From Clitoria ternatea (lineage: Eukaryota; Streptophyta; Magnoliopsida; Fabales; Fabaceae), in contig CM075671.1 of assembly GCA_037962975.1 (NCBI GenBank), forward strand, positions 38,898,501 to 38,962,500: 64,000 nt of DNA, in the 5' to 3' direction. Of the stretch, positions 1-11,847 are shown piece by piece. Below the pieces are notes generated by a model. It was not told the origin of the DNA and made no database searches. It saw only the letters and a list, made by a program, of their open reading frames with translations. How positions within the stretch are numbered: the first letter of the stretch is position 1; each line of letters starts with the position of its first letter. Made by a program: the position numbers and the translations under genes.

Positions 1-824
1 CATACATGCAAAGTGTTTTGTAGAGTAAATATCGGCTAAATTATTAAGCCAAATAGTAACAATTCACTTGGTATATTTTAAATATTCAAAATCAGTTCTT
101 TTCAAAATTTAACGATATTATATCAGACCTCACTAATTTTATAATAAGTAATATAAAGTTTAAATTTTAAAAATCTAAAAGTTTCTATTAATAAAAAATT
201 TATTAGTACGTTTCTGATTTTCTTACGATTGGTAAAAATTAAGAATTTACTCAAACCGATCATTTATAAATAAGTCTACTTGAAATGGATTTTAGAAAAT
301 TTTCTTATAATTTAACTTCACTTTCTTATAAATATTTTTATTTTTAAGTACTTTATATAAATATAAAATGATTAAAAATATATTTTTTATTAAAATATTT
401 TCAAATTTTCAAAAAATTCCAGAAAATCATAAAATACGCAGATTAAAAAGTTCTAAAGAACCATAGTCTAATTCCTTTAAAACTTTATTTTAAAATTCTA
501 ATAAGAGTTAAATCATAAATATGTAAAAATAAAAATATAAAAACATAAAATAAAAATTATGAATAATAAAGATATTCAAAATTCTTAATATAATTTTCTT
601 AATCAATGAATACTAATTAAGTCATTCTAAAATCCTTATTCAAAATACATATATATTATTATTTTATAATAATTATTATTATTTTAACAAAACAATTAAA
701 TATAAGTACCAAAATTTCATAAAAATATTAATTAGTTAATAATCAACTAACTAATAATAAGTGTTTTCTCGTTAAAGAGATATTAATATCTATTTTCTAT
801 TTGAGTCGAAAATGGGATTTTACA
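1..824 (-). mobile_element. 3' LTR (part) of left LARD-like element
   Basis: This is the beginning of an LTR read on the minus strand. It starts TGTAAAATCCC at 824, next to a polypurine tract (825-845 on the minus strand), and runs off the window at position 1. It is the reverse complement of the first ~800 bp of the plus-strand LTR that starts at 15494. The order and wording of the sequence match throughout, for example the block around 60-170 matches 16080-16200. It is AT-rich and has no coding capacity. Confidence 0.85.
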
Positions 825-1181
825 ACTCTACTCCCCTAAAAGAAATTTCGTCCTTGAATATTTTTAATAAATCTTACCAAGGCTAACCTAGTGAACTATC
901 CTAATATGTTTTCTACTTTTATTAACAATTATGTATGTTTTCCTTGATGTTGCCACTTACTTTCTTTCAATCTTATCAGGTATTTTCTCCTCAACTCAAA
1001 AATATCACCCTCTTAATTTTCTTAACCATGCTCATCATAAACTGATGGTTAACTTTAAACGCCTCAATAATTACATTTCTTATTCCATTAAGACATTACT
1101 TAATATAATCCTTAACATCTATAAATTTCCTACTCGCAACATATGAAAATGGACTGTAAGAATTAATCACTAGACAACTAG

Positions 1182-1250
1182 CTGTTAGCAATTAGCTGTT
1201 GGACTAGCCGTTTATGACCGTTGCTTACTCTCCTTTGCTTGCTTATAAAT
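1182..1250 (+). promoter_or_regulatory. Promoter-like block upstream of the microprotein ORF (left copy)
   Basis: A TATA box (TATAAAT, 1244-1250) lies 109 bp before the ATG at 1353. Upstream are four spaced CNGTT motifs: CTGTT at 1182 and 1196, CCGTT at 1208 and 1218. In the right copy all four read CCGTT (AACGG on the other strand), so the two CTGTT sites look like C-to-T decay. AACGG is the core of MSA elements bound by three-repeat MYB proteins. The implied ~80-nt leader is pyrimidine-rich. Promoter activity is inferred. Confidence 0.5.
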
Positions 1251-1352
1251 TTCCATTCCATTCTCACTTCCTATCATAACTTCAAGGTTTTCTAGTTTCT
1301 CTCTTCTATCTAATTTCTTCAATCTTTTCCTTAAGTAATATCATACTATTCG

Positions 1353-1496
1353 ATGGCCAACCTTCCTAGAAGTGAAGAAGAGGGAAGGCGAGCTAGATTA
1401 CAGTTCATGGTAACAAGTGTCTTACTTCTTATAATCATTATGGTGATTTCTCTAGTTTGGGTATTTTATGTATTGCCAAAACTCTTAGGCCTCTAA
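1353..1496 (+). CDS. Antisense 47-aa single-pass membrane microprotein (left copy)
   Basis: The ORF runs from ATG 1353 to TAA 1494-1496 and encodes 47 residues. Residues 1-17 are polar and basic (starts MANLPRSEEE, then an RRAR cluster). Residues ~20-41 form a strongly hydrophobic helix (VTSVLLLIIIMVISLVWVFY), followed by a short tail with PK at 42-43. This looks like a small single-pass membrane protein with a positively charged N-terminal side. The same frame, length and stop are kept at 14812-14955 in the inverted copy. By eye there are six substitutions in 144 nt (two synonymous) and no indels, while the next ~100 bp differ more and contain indels. The ORF runs antisense to its host LTR element, near the element's 3' end. 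I do not recognise the family. Confidence 0.6.
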   Translation: MANLPRSEEEGRRARLQFMVTSVLLLIIIMVISLVWVFYVLPKLLGL

Positions 1497-2289
1497 CTAT
1501 TATGATTCTCCAATAATTGTTAGAAAATAAATGGTTACTTATCGTTTAACTATGATATACTAGATGTTCTACTTTATTTTCCTTAGTGCAATCATGTATA
1601 ATAAATTATCCTAGTGAAAAAGGATAAATATGTCTTAGTCCGTGTTGTACTTGTTTGTCTAACTAAATCCTTATGTTCTTTGCTTCATGACAATCTAAGG
1701 TATGAAATCAATTCTTATTGTCCTACATAATGGATTAAATATTTCTTAACTAATTGATTGCATATCTCATCATAATTGACTACAATCATTACATAGATTT
1801 GATAAATTCATTAATCTTAATGATCACAAGTCACTACGTTGACTTAGAAATACTCACTTAAATTTTTGTTATGGTTGGCTAAGGTTTATGTAACTCACTT
1901 CATGGAAACTACGCTAAATTAATAAGTAAGGGTTCATATTTATTTACCCATAGTTTACTAACACATTTCTTTATTATAAGTCTATCAAAATATTTGTACA
2001 ATAAACATTACATAACAATGATTTATATAGGGTATGTATATTCATTGGACAAAATTGATAACTACAAGAAAATAATTTGATAAATATGCATCAAATTGTT
2101 AGGAATCACAAAGAAAATATTTTATGATTCAATTTTCCAATATTAAACCAATATTATTATCTCCCAAAGATCTATAGTACTTATTTTAGATCCTTTATTA
2201 ACATATTTACCACAATAAAACACTTAGAAAATTCAACAATCTATGGTTGATTACGTTCAATCTCACAACCACCAAAGTTTCATTAATTC

Positions 2290-2320
<31 letters not shown>

Positions 2321-3310
2321 ATCATTATATATTATTCAATTGCAGGCATCATAAAGAAAAACTTCATCAAACTAAACATTTAACATGTCTTATATGTCAT
2401 ATAAAAGAAGAATCAATACAAATAGTCAAAGATATAATTCCTAGTACGATTATTTGTCACACCAAACAAGTTAGTGAACAAATTACTATATTTCTAGATT
2501 CAAAAATCAAAGGAAAAAATATAATTCTATCTTAGACAATTTGTTATACTAGTTTCAGATTACAACAGTTATCTACCCATTGGAATTCCAATTCACACAA
2601 GTATCTATACTAATTCAAGGACATGGCAAGGAATATCCTAATAGGGTTTATTGATTTTGTCTCTATTTCTCCATATATCACATTCACCTAGTGTTAAATT
2701 TATTGATCTTAGCATCCTTCATTCGACATGTCTTTCACTACTTAGTGTAAATCATTCGGGGTGATCAGTTCAGGTAATTTATAACTAAGTAGTTAAAGTC
2801 ATGACAGTTCTAGTCTAAAATTCATACCAAAATATTCTTAAAGATTTTCTATTGTCTTATCTCTCCCATTGTCCCTATACTATATTGTAAAAGAGGCAAA
2901 TATTTGAATATTTCATTATCACATATTAACCAAAGAATCAAACATCATACAACATATTTGGAATAAAAGGAAATAACTGCATTAGTTAATTTACCTTATT
3001 ATTCCACCATACATTAACGCCTAAACTTAAATGATGTCAAGAAAGACTTCAGAATGGTCAGTCTCTGGAAATCTCTGCAATAACATTTTTCAAGTAATAG
3101 GTTATAGAATTTTAACTTATACTTCTTACGAACTTAAAAACTAGTTCTTTTTTCTTCTTCTTTTTCTAACTTTTCTTCACTTGCTTCTTGCCATCTACTC
3201 TAATACTAAGGTCTCCTCCTCTATCCATCATAAAATCTTTTGATTAACTTAACCATCGCAATACACTAACAAGCTAGTAACACCATACCCCAAGCCGATT
3301 TGGATTGAAC

Positions 3311-3323
3311 TGCTCTAATACCA
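3311..3323 (-). other. Primer-binding site (Met-tRNA type), left LARD
   Basis: On the minus strand this reads TGGTATTAGAGCA, a one-mismatch version of the initiator Met-tRNA complement TGGTATCAGAGC. It lies four bases from the LTR edge at 3328, where a plant LTR retrotransposon has its primer site, and it sets the element's orientation. Confidence 0.85.
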
Positions 3324-4429
3324 CTTTGTAACACCCCTTATATATGTAACACCCCGGTTTTCCAAACTCGAATTCCGATGTGATCAACATAATGATTAAT
3401 AAAATACGAGTAAATTTTTCGCGTTCCAAAGTAAGTCCGACGTCACACCGAAACCCGAATCATAGAAAACCGAAGAGTACGAATTAATAAGATATGACTA
3501 GATCGATAACTAAATTGCCCATAATGGTATACAAAAATAGTAGAGTTTACAGCGGAAGAGAAATGTGTATACCGGGCAAACGCCTAGTCCCATATATGAC
3601 GATATGAGAAAAGGCTCGGCAAAGCATGCAAATACCCGACATAGACCTAATAGAACAAAACCCGCCTAATTCACTCACGACATACACATGCATTACCTAA
3701 GACACAATTATATATATATATATACACACATATACATCCGGGGATCTTCTCCCAACTATCACAATCATCAATGTACATCATTCAATTTCAATCCTTCTAG
3801 TACACATTAAATCATCTCTTACATACTACTTCTATATATTCACCCTTCCTAAATATGAAGGATTATTTATACATGACTAAATTCACTAATTCATCTATAT
3901 CATCATAAACAATTTATTCATTACATAAGAACTCATAAATGATGCCGGCCAAGGCACTTCCATTACCACTATTTACCTTCGCCAAAACTTCAATTCAAAG
4001 TCTCATCTCAGCCCATGATAACCCTGCATCACAATGCTAAAAAGGAGACCACATGGGAGAGTGAGTTATACATTTAAAATGACGAATATAAATATATTGT
4101 GATTATGTGTACATGCATACAATCATCATTTTTTGCTATAAAATCATTAATTCATCATTCAATCATCATCACATTGATATAATAGGTATACAACCCTCAT
4201 GAAACGCATTTCACAACATAAGCAAGCACAAGTACATACACAATCACATTGCCACTTATCAACAAGGGCGTTCACAATCATTATCATCATCTTATTAAAT
4301 CTTTATTCCATTCCTCCTCGCAAGGGGTCTTTCATCTCTCGTGGTCAACCCATCTCAAATGCCATGCTCTTATGGCTAATGCATATGTCAACTGTTTAAT
4401 GCATATGCAATAGATCCATTTCATTTCAT

Positions 4430-4830
4430 CAGGTGATCGCAACCACCGTATCATTCATTCACATGGGTTTCCCGCCTTGCAAGAGGTACTCCTTCTAGCA
4501 GCCTTGCAAGGTGCTTTCTCGTGATCGCAACCACGTTCAATAATTCATAATGGTTTCCCGCCTCGCAAGGGGTACTCCCGCCTCGTGATCGCAACCACGG
4601 GCATCATAGGAACTCGCAAGCCCTTTTTCATTTCAAATACCAAGTGATCGCAACCACTGGCTCATTATCATACAATGGTCCCCGCAGGGCCTTTCACTTT
4701 CCACGACCAGGTGATCGCAACCACCGGCTCAATATCATATCATCATCAAGTTGGTTTCCCGCCTCGCAAGGGGTACTCCCTTCATAGAATCCCACATGAT
4801 CTTTCATCATTGTGATCGCAACCACATTTC
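4430..4830. repeat. Interspersed repeats in family-C LTR (GTGATCGCAACCAC / CCTCGCAAGGGGTACTC)
   Basis: Two short units alternate irregularly: GTGATCGCAACCAC (near 4434, 4521, 4584, 4644, 4710 and 4811) and CCCGCCTCGCAAGGGGTACT or variants (near 4470, 4557 and 4750). The spacing is 60-100 bp with intervening non-repeated sequence. They are more GC-rich than the rest of the LTR. Function unknown. Confidence 0.75.
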
Positions 4831-5582
4831 AATGTTATGCCATCCCATGAATGCAAATGCAATAATGCATATGCCCATCAACCTCGCAAGGATATCTCAC
4901 CTCTCACATAGGGATATACTTTAATTTGACATTTTCAATCAATAACATACAATCATTTACAAAGCCCCTCAAGGCATATCATTCATAAACTTTACATCTC
5001 AATGGCCAAACTATCATTCTTATATTAATCCACGCATGGAATTCAACAAGGCATGACAACAAACACATTTCTAGTTTATAGCCTCACATGCTAGTCAATA
5101 CAATCCAAGTTATATACACAATAGTTCACTTGCATTAAACACAATGGCTTAACAATAATAATAATCATCGTTGACACTTTTTCAAAATTCATTGAGTTAT
5201 AATAATTCATTGCCATTCAATTATCCCCTTATTAGTCCCATCATCCATCAAGGTATGTCATACAATCACATCATTTACTTTTCATCAAGATTCATAATAT
5301 ATCAATAAAGGGGGAGCAAACATGTTTTCATAACATAGCACAGGCATACACATACCTTGCCAAGGCTTTGAGCCGTTCTCCAATCACCACTAAGACACAC
5401 CACACATATATCCTTAGTGGATTTGCTCGTAATTACTCTAAAAGTATACATGGGATTGGAAGAAGGTTTTAGAATACTCCATTTAATTGTCAAGTAGGCC
5501 TAAAGGACCAAGGAGGACAAGGTAAGTACCCAAAAGAAGTAAAGATGCAAATCCTAGGATGATTTAATCAAATTAGCTAGTG

Positions 5583-5850
5583 ATAATCGATTACGGGGTA
5601 TGATCTAATCGATTACAATGCTTCTGTAGGTAGTATAATGTATCAGGTGTCGTGCATAATCGATTACGGGACTAGAGTAATCAATTACCCTGTTTCTGTT
5701 TTAGTACATAATCAATTACACCTTCGAATGCAATCGATGACATTGGTTCAAGACGGTTCATGATCGATTACAGTCTGATTCCTAATCGATTAGATGAAGG
5801 ACAGAGGCCTGGTAATCGATTATACCTTAGAGGCTAATCGATTACGCCCT
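5583..5850. repeat. Array of TAATCGATTA palindromes in family-C LTR
   Basis: About ten copies of a short palindrome with core AATCGATT (typically TAATCGATTAC) occur in ~270 bp, some with one change such as AATCAATT. Spacing is irregular (20-45 bp). The second family-C LTR has the same core in the corresponding position (57495-57810) but with different flanks. Confidence 0.85.
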
Positions 5851-5976
5851 GTCATTCTGCAGAAATTATGCAGATTTTGCACTAAAAATGAACTTCTCAA
5901 CTACCAAAACCCATGCAAACAATATCGGAATGTCACCAAATTTTGACACAGGCTAAAACACATTATTTGTGACGAT

Positions 5977-7741
5977 ATGATCGATATTTGATTGTGAGTG
6001 ATGATATATAATTATGATTGATAATATTTGGTTGTGATTGATGAATGATTGATGATCGTGTGATGTGGAGTTTGAGCATATAGCAAGCATGATGAAAAGC
6101 TAAAACTCAGTAAGAATATACTTACCTCTTACTCTTTAAAGTATTAATTTAAAAGAAACTATTTCTCAATATTTATTCTAATTATTGTTAAGAAATTTTT
6201 CTTAACTTTCAATAAAAATATATTTTTATAACTCACTTTTATCTTTCAAAATAAATTATTTAATCAAATAAAATTTTAGTTATTTTATATAAAAAAGAGA
6301 AAGTATTTTATAGAAATAATATATTTATATACGTATATGTATATGTATGGATATCAAAATATTTGATTCTCAAATAGAAATGAGATACTTTAAATAATAT
6401 TTTATTTTAAACTTTTGAAAATAAGAGTTTTAATCTCAAAAGTGTTTAGAAATATTTACATTTTTACAATTAAAGATGGGAAAAGATCAATAATTCAAAC
6501 TTGTGTCTAAAGTAAATTAATTTCCTATAAATGCTCTAAAAAGAAGGTTTGGAATATACTTCAAGACTTTGAAACTCAAATTATTTGTGAATGATAAAGA
6601 AAAATTGTACTAAAATTCTTCTACGTGTGGCAGAACTTATTTAAGAGTTTGGAAATGTGCAGTTCATCGGGGTGGCTATGTTATAATTTGTAGGCCTCAA
6701 AGATATAATTTATACTTGAGTTTCTAAAAGTGTTAACCAACTCAATACGTGAGTAGTTCATGTATCATGAATCACTAAAAAGAAAAGAGATGTGATATTG
6801 TCTGGGGACGGATTATAGAAACCGAGGATTCATTAGAGGAGGCTTGATTGCGAGCCTTGGGATGGGAGGGTGTGAAAGGGTGCTTCAAAGGACCTGGGGT
6901 CGCTCCCTAGTGTCGGGTACTTTCACAATAAAAACGTTTTCAGTCTAATTAGTCTCTAGGTATTTCCATGTCAGTTGAGCTGTTCATATGCCATGAAGGC
7001 ATTTATGTTATTATTATCCGAAATTATGGAACAGTGTAAACTCCTGGTTGACCTAGTGCAAATTAAAACTTTAAGGGCCCACATGTATAAACTGAATGAG
7101 ATAGTAGCATTAAAAGCATTACTGACATTCATGTGAATGTGACATTCTATGTGGGTGGTTGTGAATGAAAGTATAATTGTTATGTTTATGAAGACCCTAC
7201 ATTCATAATTGATTATTTATGAGACTATGACTGATATTATTATATTAGTTTGTAAAAACCCTTATGCTTATGTCTTATGTATAAAGTATTATATTCTGTT
7301 TCTCACTCCTTCTTGTTTGAATTTGTGTTTAAAATATATGCTATGTTGATATATAGCCAACAGTCCAAGATGGAAAAGGGTAATTACAAGAGAGTAAAGT
7401 GGTCTCATCTTTAATCAAATAGGTGAAGAGACATGGCAAGAGTAGGATTCCAAAACTCTATGATTTCAAGAACTAGGAAATGATTGGTCACAGTCGTTGT
7501 ATAGGTATAATTTAATTTTAGTTTACCTTATTGCAATAGCAAGTTGGATAATTGTAACAAGGTAAAGGTTAAACTTTGATAAACCTTATCATTCAAATAT
7601 AATATTGTAATCTTTTATCACTTATAATTTCTATAAATTTATTTTGTCATTATGGACAAATATTGAAAGACAACTTTCAATATTCAAAGGAAATCAGGTA
7701 TATATACATCCTTGTATACGCGAGATAAGGCATGATAAACA

Positions 7742-7782
<41 letters not shown>

Positions 7783-7840
7783 TAAAGTTTTTAAAAGCAA
7801 TAAGAATATATATATCTCGTGTATATAAGGAGGTATTACA
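5977..7840 (+). mobile_element. 5' LTR (3' half) of right LARD-like element
   Basis: This collinear match to 17501-19345 ends GGAGGTATTACA at 7840, three bases before a Met-tRNA primer site. The first ~2 kb of the LTR are missing; the break lies at 5973-5977 against the family-C LTR. Small indels and substitutions relative to the 3' LTR show the element is not recent. No gene is seen here. Confidence 0.88.
7745..7781. repeat. (TA)n microsatellite in LARD LTR
   Basis: An uninterrupted AT dinucleotide run just before the LTR end. The corresponding tract in the 3' LTR (about 19268-19282) is much shorter. The apparent reading frame through it is an artefact. Confidence 0.9.
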
Positions 7841-7843
7841 AAG

Positions 7844-7855
7844 TGGTATCAGAGC
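7844..7855 (+). other. Primer-binding site (initiator Met-tRNA), right LARD
   Basis: TGGTATCAGAGC is an exact 12-base complement to the 3' region of plant initiator Met-tRNA, three bases after the LTR end. Confidence 0.92.
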
Positions 7856-8749
7856 AGTTCAATCCAAATCGGCTTGGGGTATGGTCTTACTTGCCTGTTG
7901 TGTACTTTGATAGTTGAGTTAGTTAAAAGATTTTATGATTGATAGAGGAGGAAATTTTATGATTGGAGCAGATAACAAGGAACAAGTAATGAAAAGTTAG
8001 AAAAAAACTAGTTTTTAAGTTCGTAAGAAGTATAAGTTAGAATTCTATAGCCTATTACTTGAAAAATGTTATTGTAGGGATTTTCAGAGACTGACTATTC
8101 TGAAGTCTTTCTTAACATTATTTAAGTATGGGCGTTAATGTATGGTGGAATAATAAGGTAAATTAAACAAATGCACTTATTTTCTTTTAATCCAGATATG
8201 ATCTATGGTGTTTGATTCTTTAGTTGATATGTGATAATGAAATATTCAACATTTGTCTCTTTTTACAATATGGTATTGGACATATTGTACATAAAGAGAC
8301 AATGTGTCTGATAGTTTATTTGAATGTTTTGTCAGTCTTAGCAATTATTATTGAAAAAAGTTAAACAAATTATGTGTGCATGTTTTATCTGTTTACATAT
8401 GGGGACAATAAGGGAGATAAGACAATAGAATATCTTTAATAACATATTTTGATATACGAATTAAAAGGTAAGCTTTAGGAAAAAGTCTAAAGAATATTTT
8501 GATATAAATTTTAGATCGGAGCTGTCATGACTTTGACTACTTAGTTATAAACTATCAGGACTGATCACCCCGAATGATTTGTACTAAGTAGTGAAAGACA
8601 TGTCAAGTGAAGGATGAATTTAACTCTAGGTTAATATGGTATGTGGAGAAATGGAGACAAACTCAATAAACCCTATTAGGATATTCTTTGCCATGTCCTT
8701 AAATTCGTATAGATACTTGTGTAAATTGGAATTCACTGGTGGAAAAAAG

Positions 8750-9072
8750 ACTTTTTACACTAGTCCTTTTTGGCTTTTTACACTGGTTGTAGGACCAGTC
8801 TGGATGCAGCCAGTGAGAAAAATATGAACTTTTTACACCGGTTTTGATACTAGTAAGAAAAATGGTTTTTACACCGGTCCTGTTCATTGCAACCGGTGTA
8901 AATATTACATTTTATACCGGTTCTATTCTTTACGACCAGTGTAAATATTACATTTTACACTGGTCCTATTCTTTACAACCGGTGTAAATATTATATTTTA
9001 CACCTGTCCTTTTCTATACGACCGGTACAAAAAATAGACTCTTAACACCAGTTATTTACTACAACCAGTGTA
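8750..9072. repeat. Subterminal repeats, left end of CACTA 1
   Basis: About a dozen copies of TTTACACCGGT or its reverse complement ACCGGTGTAAA, with variants such as ACTGGT and ACCAGT, occur in both orientations. Such arrays are the usual TnpA-type binding sites of En/Spm elements; that function is assumed from the family. Confidence 0.9.
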
Positions 9073-10494
9073 AAAACATTTTTCTTCATTTTTTCTTTAT
9101 TTTTTGTACTTTCCCTTTTATTTCCTTTAATAGCAATTCAATCATGTTCTATAACATGCCAATGCTAATGACAATCCAAATTCAATTACATGTCAATCAT
9201 ACAATCCAATGAGATAGTAATCATGCATGTTTAAATTTAATAACGAAACATGATAAAATCAATATCAATATCTATATCTAAATTAAAACCATATAATATA
9301 TCAATTAAACTTGATAAAGAGATCAACAAATACACCAAAATATATCCATACATGCATACAAATGAAGTGTCAATAGTCTAGGAAAAAACATTAATAATTT
9401 AAGAAAATAATTAAATTTAAACTAGAACGATTGCAGCAACACTTCAAACAAATATGTTGCGCATCGTTTTGAATGTCTATAGTTTCATCCTCAGAAAATG
9501 ATTCTCGATCAAATCTTTGCAAATTTAAAATCACAATACATTAGCAACAGGAACATAATAATATAAAATATGTAGTTACTTTATCAAAATAATATAAAAT
9601 GTGCACTTGAACTAATATGCCTTGTTAAAATATGTTACTTATCCAATCTGGTTTATTAGAATATTTTTTATCCAAAGTCTAATAATATTAACTAAATAAA
9701 AAAGTTAAGTGTTTCATATTTAAAATTACATCAGCAATAGACAACTTATAAATGTTCATTTGCCGTCTATTATTGGGTATGGAATTTAAGCTAATAATTT
9801 GAATTAGGCTAGTTAATTAGAATCATAAATAACATGACAATTCCATAGAATTACAAAATAACTAGTAACTAGCTTGACTTCAGTCATTTCAATTTCATAA
9901 CAGTACTTATATTACAAAAACATTTTAAGAAAAAAAAAAGTATATTGCAGTTTGCAATGATGAAAAATTTATATAAAACAATAAACCGCATCTCTTGACA
10001 GTGTACTTAAAATAAAGTGATGTATATACTAATACCATGTTCTCCGTTCGGTAACATAAACCTTAGTTGCCCAATAACCATACTAGAATTAATAAAATTA
10101 ATGTAACCAAGGCTGAATGTTTTTCTTAAATAAGTTTTATGTGAATTAGTTATAATATTTGGGTTTAAAACCAATTTTGAAAAGAAAAAAATAGAAGTGA
10201 ATTGGTTTACTAGTGGATTTGGTTTGGTTTTATGCCAAGCTTATCCAGGCACACCCATACCCAAGATACAAAACTAAGCCAGCCATTGCTTCAGAATGAA
10301 TAGACCATCTTATATGAAAAGACATATTGCACATCATTTGGCCACAAAATCTTACATGGAACCTAGTATTAGAAGCCACTTTGAAATAACTATAGCCTAA
10401 TTTTTATTTACCACTGTCAACTGGCATTCCCTTCTTCCTTTACAAAGCATTGGCTAGAAAGCATGTACAAATAATATAGAAATAGTAGAATACC

Positions 10495-10675
10495 TTGAGT
10501 AGATCAAACACCTTCTCAGCAATATGCTTTTGTTGAAGAGTGGCACCCTTCTGCTATACTTTATCAGGATGAACGCATAATGTAGCCTTCCTATAAGCTT
10601 TTTTAACAGCAGCAACCATAATCAAAAACTGGCTGCTAACCATATTCAGGCCACAACACCTGATCATCATTCATG
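10495..10675 (-). pseudogene. Captured auxilin-like J-domain fragment
   Basis: Minus-strand translation gives a J-domain helix II-III segment with KKAYRKATLCVHPDK, including the HPD motif that stimulates Hsc70, then an ATLQQKHIAEKVFDLLK segment ending at a GT donor-like site (~10495). That order is characteristic of auxilin-like (JAC1-type) uncoating cofactors. A fragment upstream (VLWPEYG) is out of frame, and TAG replaces a codon after HPDKV. Only one or two exons are present, so no functional protein is expected. It lies in the same orientation as the other captured fragments. Confidence 0.82.
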
Positions 10676-11329
10676 AAGGAAACAAGTTAGCATAACAAAC
10701 ACAAATTATAACAGCAAAAATAATATGACCTTTAAAAAATACTCCTTGAGTTCCTATTAAACAATCCAGACAAAGAAAAATTACACAAACCAAGAAATGC
10801 AATCATTTTGTCATAATTATATACCAAAATCTTGCATCGTTGGACATCAATTGATCTTATAATTTTCACACAAACAACATCTTTGATACAATGAAAAAAT
10901 GTTAGACATAGAAACTAGTAATGAACTTTAAACTATAGCAATTGAAGATTTTAGGCAAGTGGATATGAGACAAGCCCCTTATATATCACCATGAATGGGA
11001 CAAGTTTCCTAAAAGCTTAAGTTAATATGTGAAGCCATATGAATGATTTTAGGCATAAATCATTCCATAGTTCTCTATTAATCACTTCAAAAGGAGTATC
11101 TTTTCATTTAAGGTTCTCTAGAACTGCATCATGAATACCGTATAGCTACGAGTTTAACTGATTAAGCCTCAGCATTGTCAAAAATGCATTATTGTCTACA
11201 ATATTGAGTCCGGGATGACAACCAATCAAGAAATCCACCATCAGAAGAAAAAAAATTATAATCAAGTTGCAACACCCAGGTTAAAATCCTCCTAAAAACG
11301 TGAGATAACAGGTTCCAACCTTTGTTTAA

Positions 11330-11470
11330 TGCAATCCATGTAGAAAAACTCCTTCTGGCAGTTTGAACACTTGATAAGATTATGAGAATCACTTCTCTGG
11401 CACCAATTACACTTGTTCCTCCTACCTTTCTTTAAGTTTCTTCCATAAGACTCAACCTTAAAAATCCAGA
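11330..11470 (-). pseudogene. Captured cysteine-rich zinc-finger fragment (JmjC/KDM3-like?)
   Basis: The minus-strand frame reads C-x2-C (CNWC), then C-x2-C (CSNC), then an FFYMDCIKQR segment followed by GT (exon end). This resembles the RING-like cysteine cluster that precedes the JmjC domain in plant KDM3/IBM1-type H3K9 demethylases, where CxxC…CxxC…EFFCxDCI is typical. Only this cluster is present. Another treble-clef or PHD-like finger cannot be excluded. Confidence 0.5.
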
Positions 11471-11847
11471 AAACAAAAAAAAACACCTCAATCAATCAAT
11501 CAGAACAATTAAGTGTCTATTCAGCTTTGAGTTGGTTTCCTCTCTACTTTTCACCCCTCCCACTAATCCCCACGCCATAGTACGTGAGCCCTACCCGGCC
11601 CACAAAATCCTTAATCACAATATACAAATTTTATACCAATTATTTCTAGATCTGAAATAAATAAAATTTAAATAAAGTGTTACATTTAATTAACTAATGC
11701 TAAAATAAGAATATAAGAAAACTGATTGCAAACCATAAAAGCAACTGCTAAAATAAGCATGCTGAAAGAGTTTAGAAATCCATTTCCACTTTAATTAGAA
11801 CATCGGAGAGCAAAAAATAAGAATTCATCTACAAGTTCATCCTACAA

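Larger units (their letters stand above)
825..3344 (-). mobile_element. Internal region and LTR stub of left LARD-like element
   Basis: This is the internal domain of a minus-strand LTR element, bounded by a polypurine tract (~825-845) and a Met-tRNA primer site (3311-3323). Only 17 bp of its 5' LTR remain (3328-3344) before another LTR sequence begins at 3345. The ~2.5-kb interior has no gag or pol frame, which fits a large retrotransposon derivative (LARD). The same interior occurs in opposite orientation at 7841-15493, interrupted there by a CACTA element. The only conserved frame is the antisense 47-codon ORF at 1353-1496. Confidence 0.85.
3345..5973 (-). mobile_element. Truncated LTR of family C (Ty3/gypsy-type LTR)
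   Basis: The left edge TGTAACACCCCGG at 3345 is the reverse complement of an LTR end (…GGGGTGTTACA), so the LTR lies on the minus strand. It interrupts the left LARD's LTR after 17 bp. Sequence from ~4850 to 5973 is related, in the same order, to 19350-20160 and 57800-57945, the two halves of the other family-C LTR. It stops abruptly after GTGACG (~5973), where LARD LTR sequence begins, so this is a deletion or recombination junction. No coding frame. The long gene-free stretch is LTR sequence with internal repeat arrays listed separately. Confidence 0.7.

Noticed and set aside
7644..7910. 88-aa ORF across the LTR end
   Set aside because: It runs through a (TA)n microsatellite and the primer-binding site, so it cannot be a protein gene.
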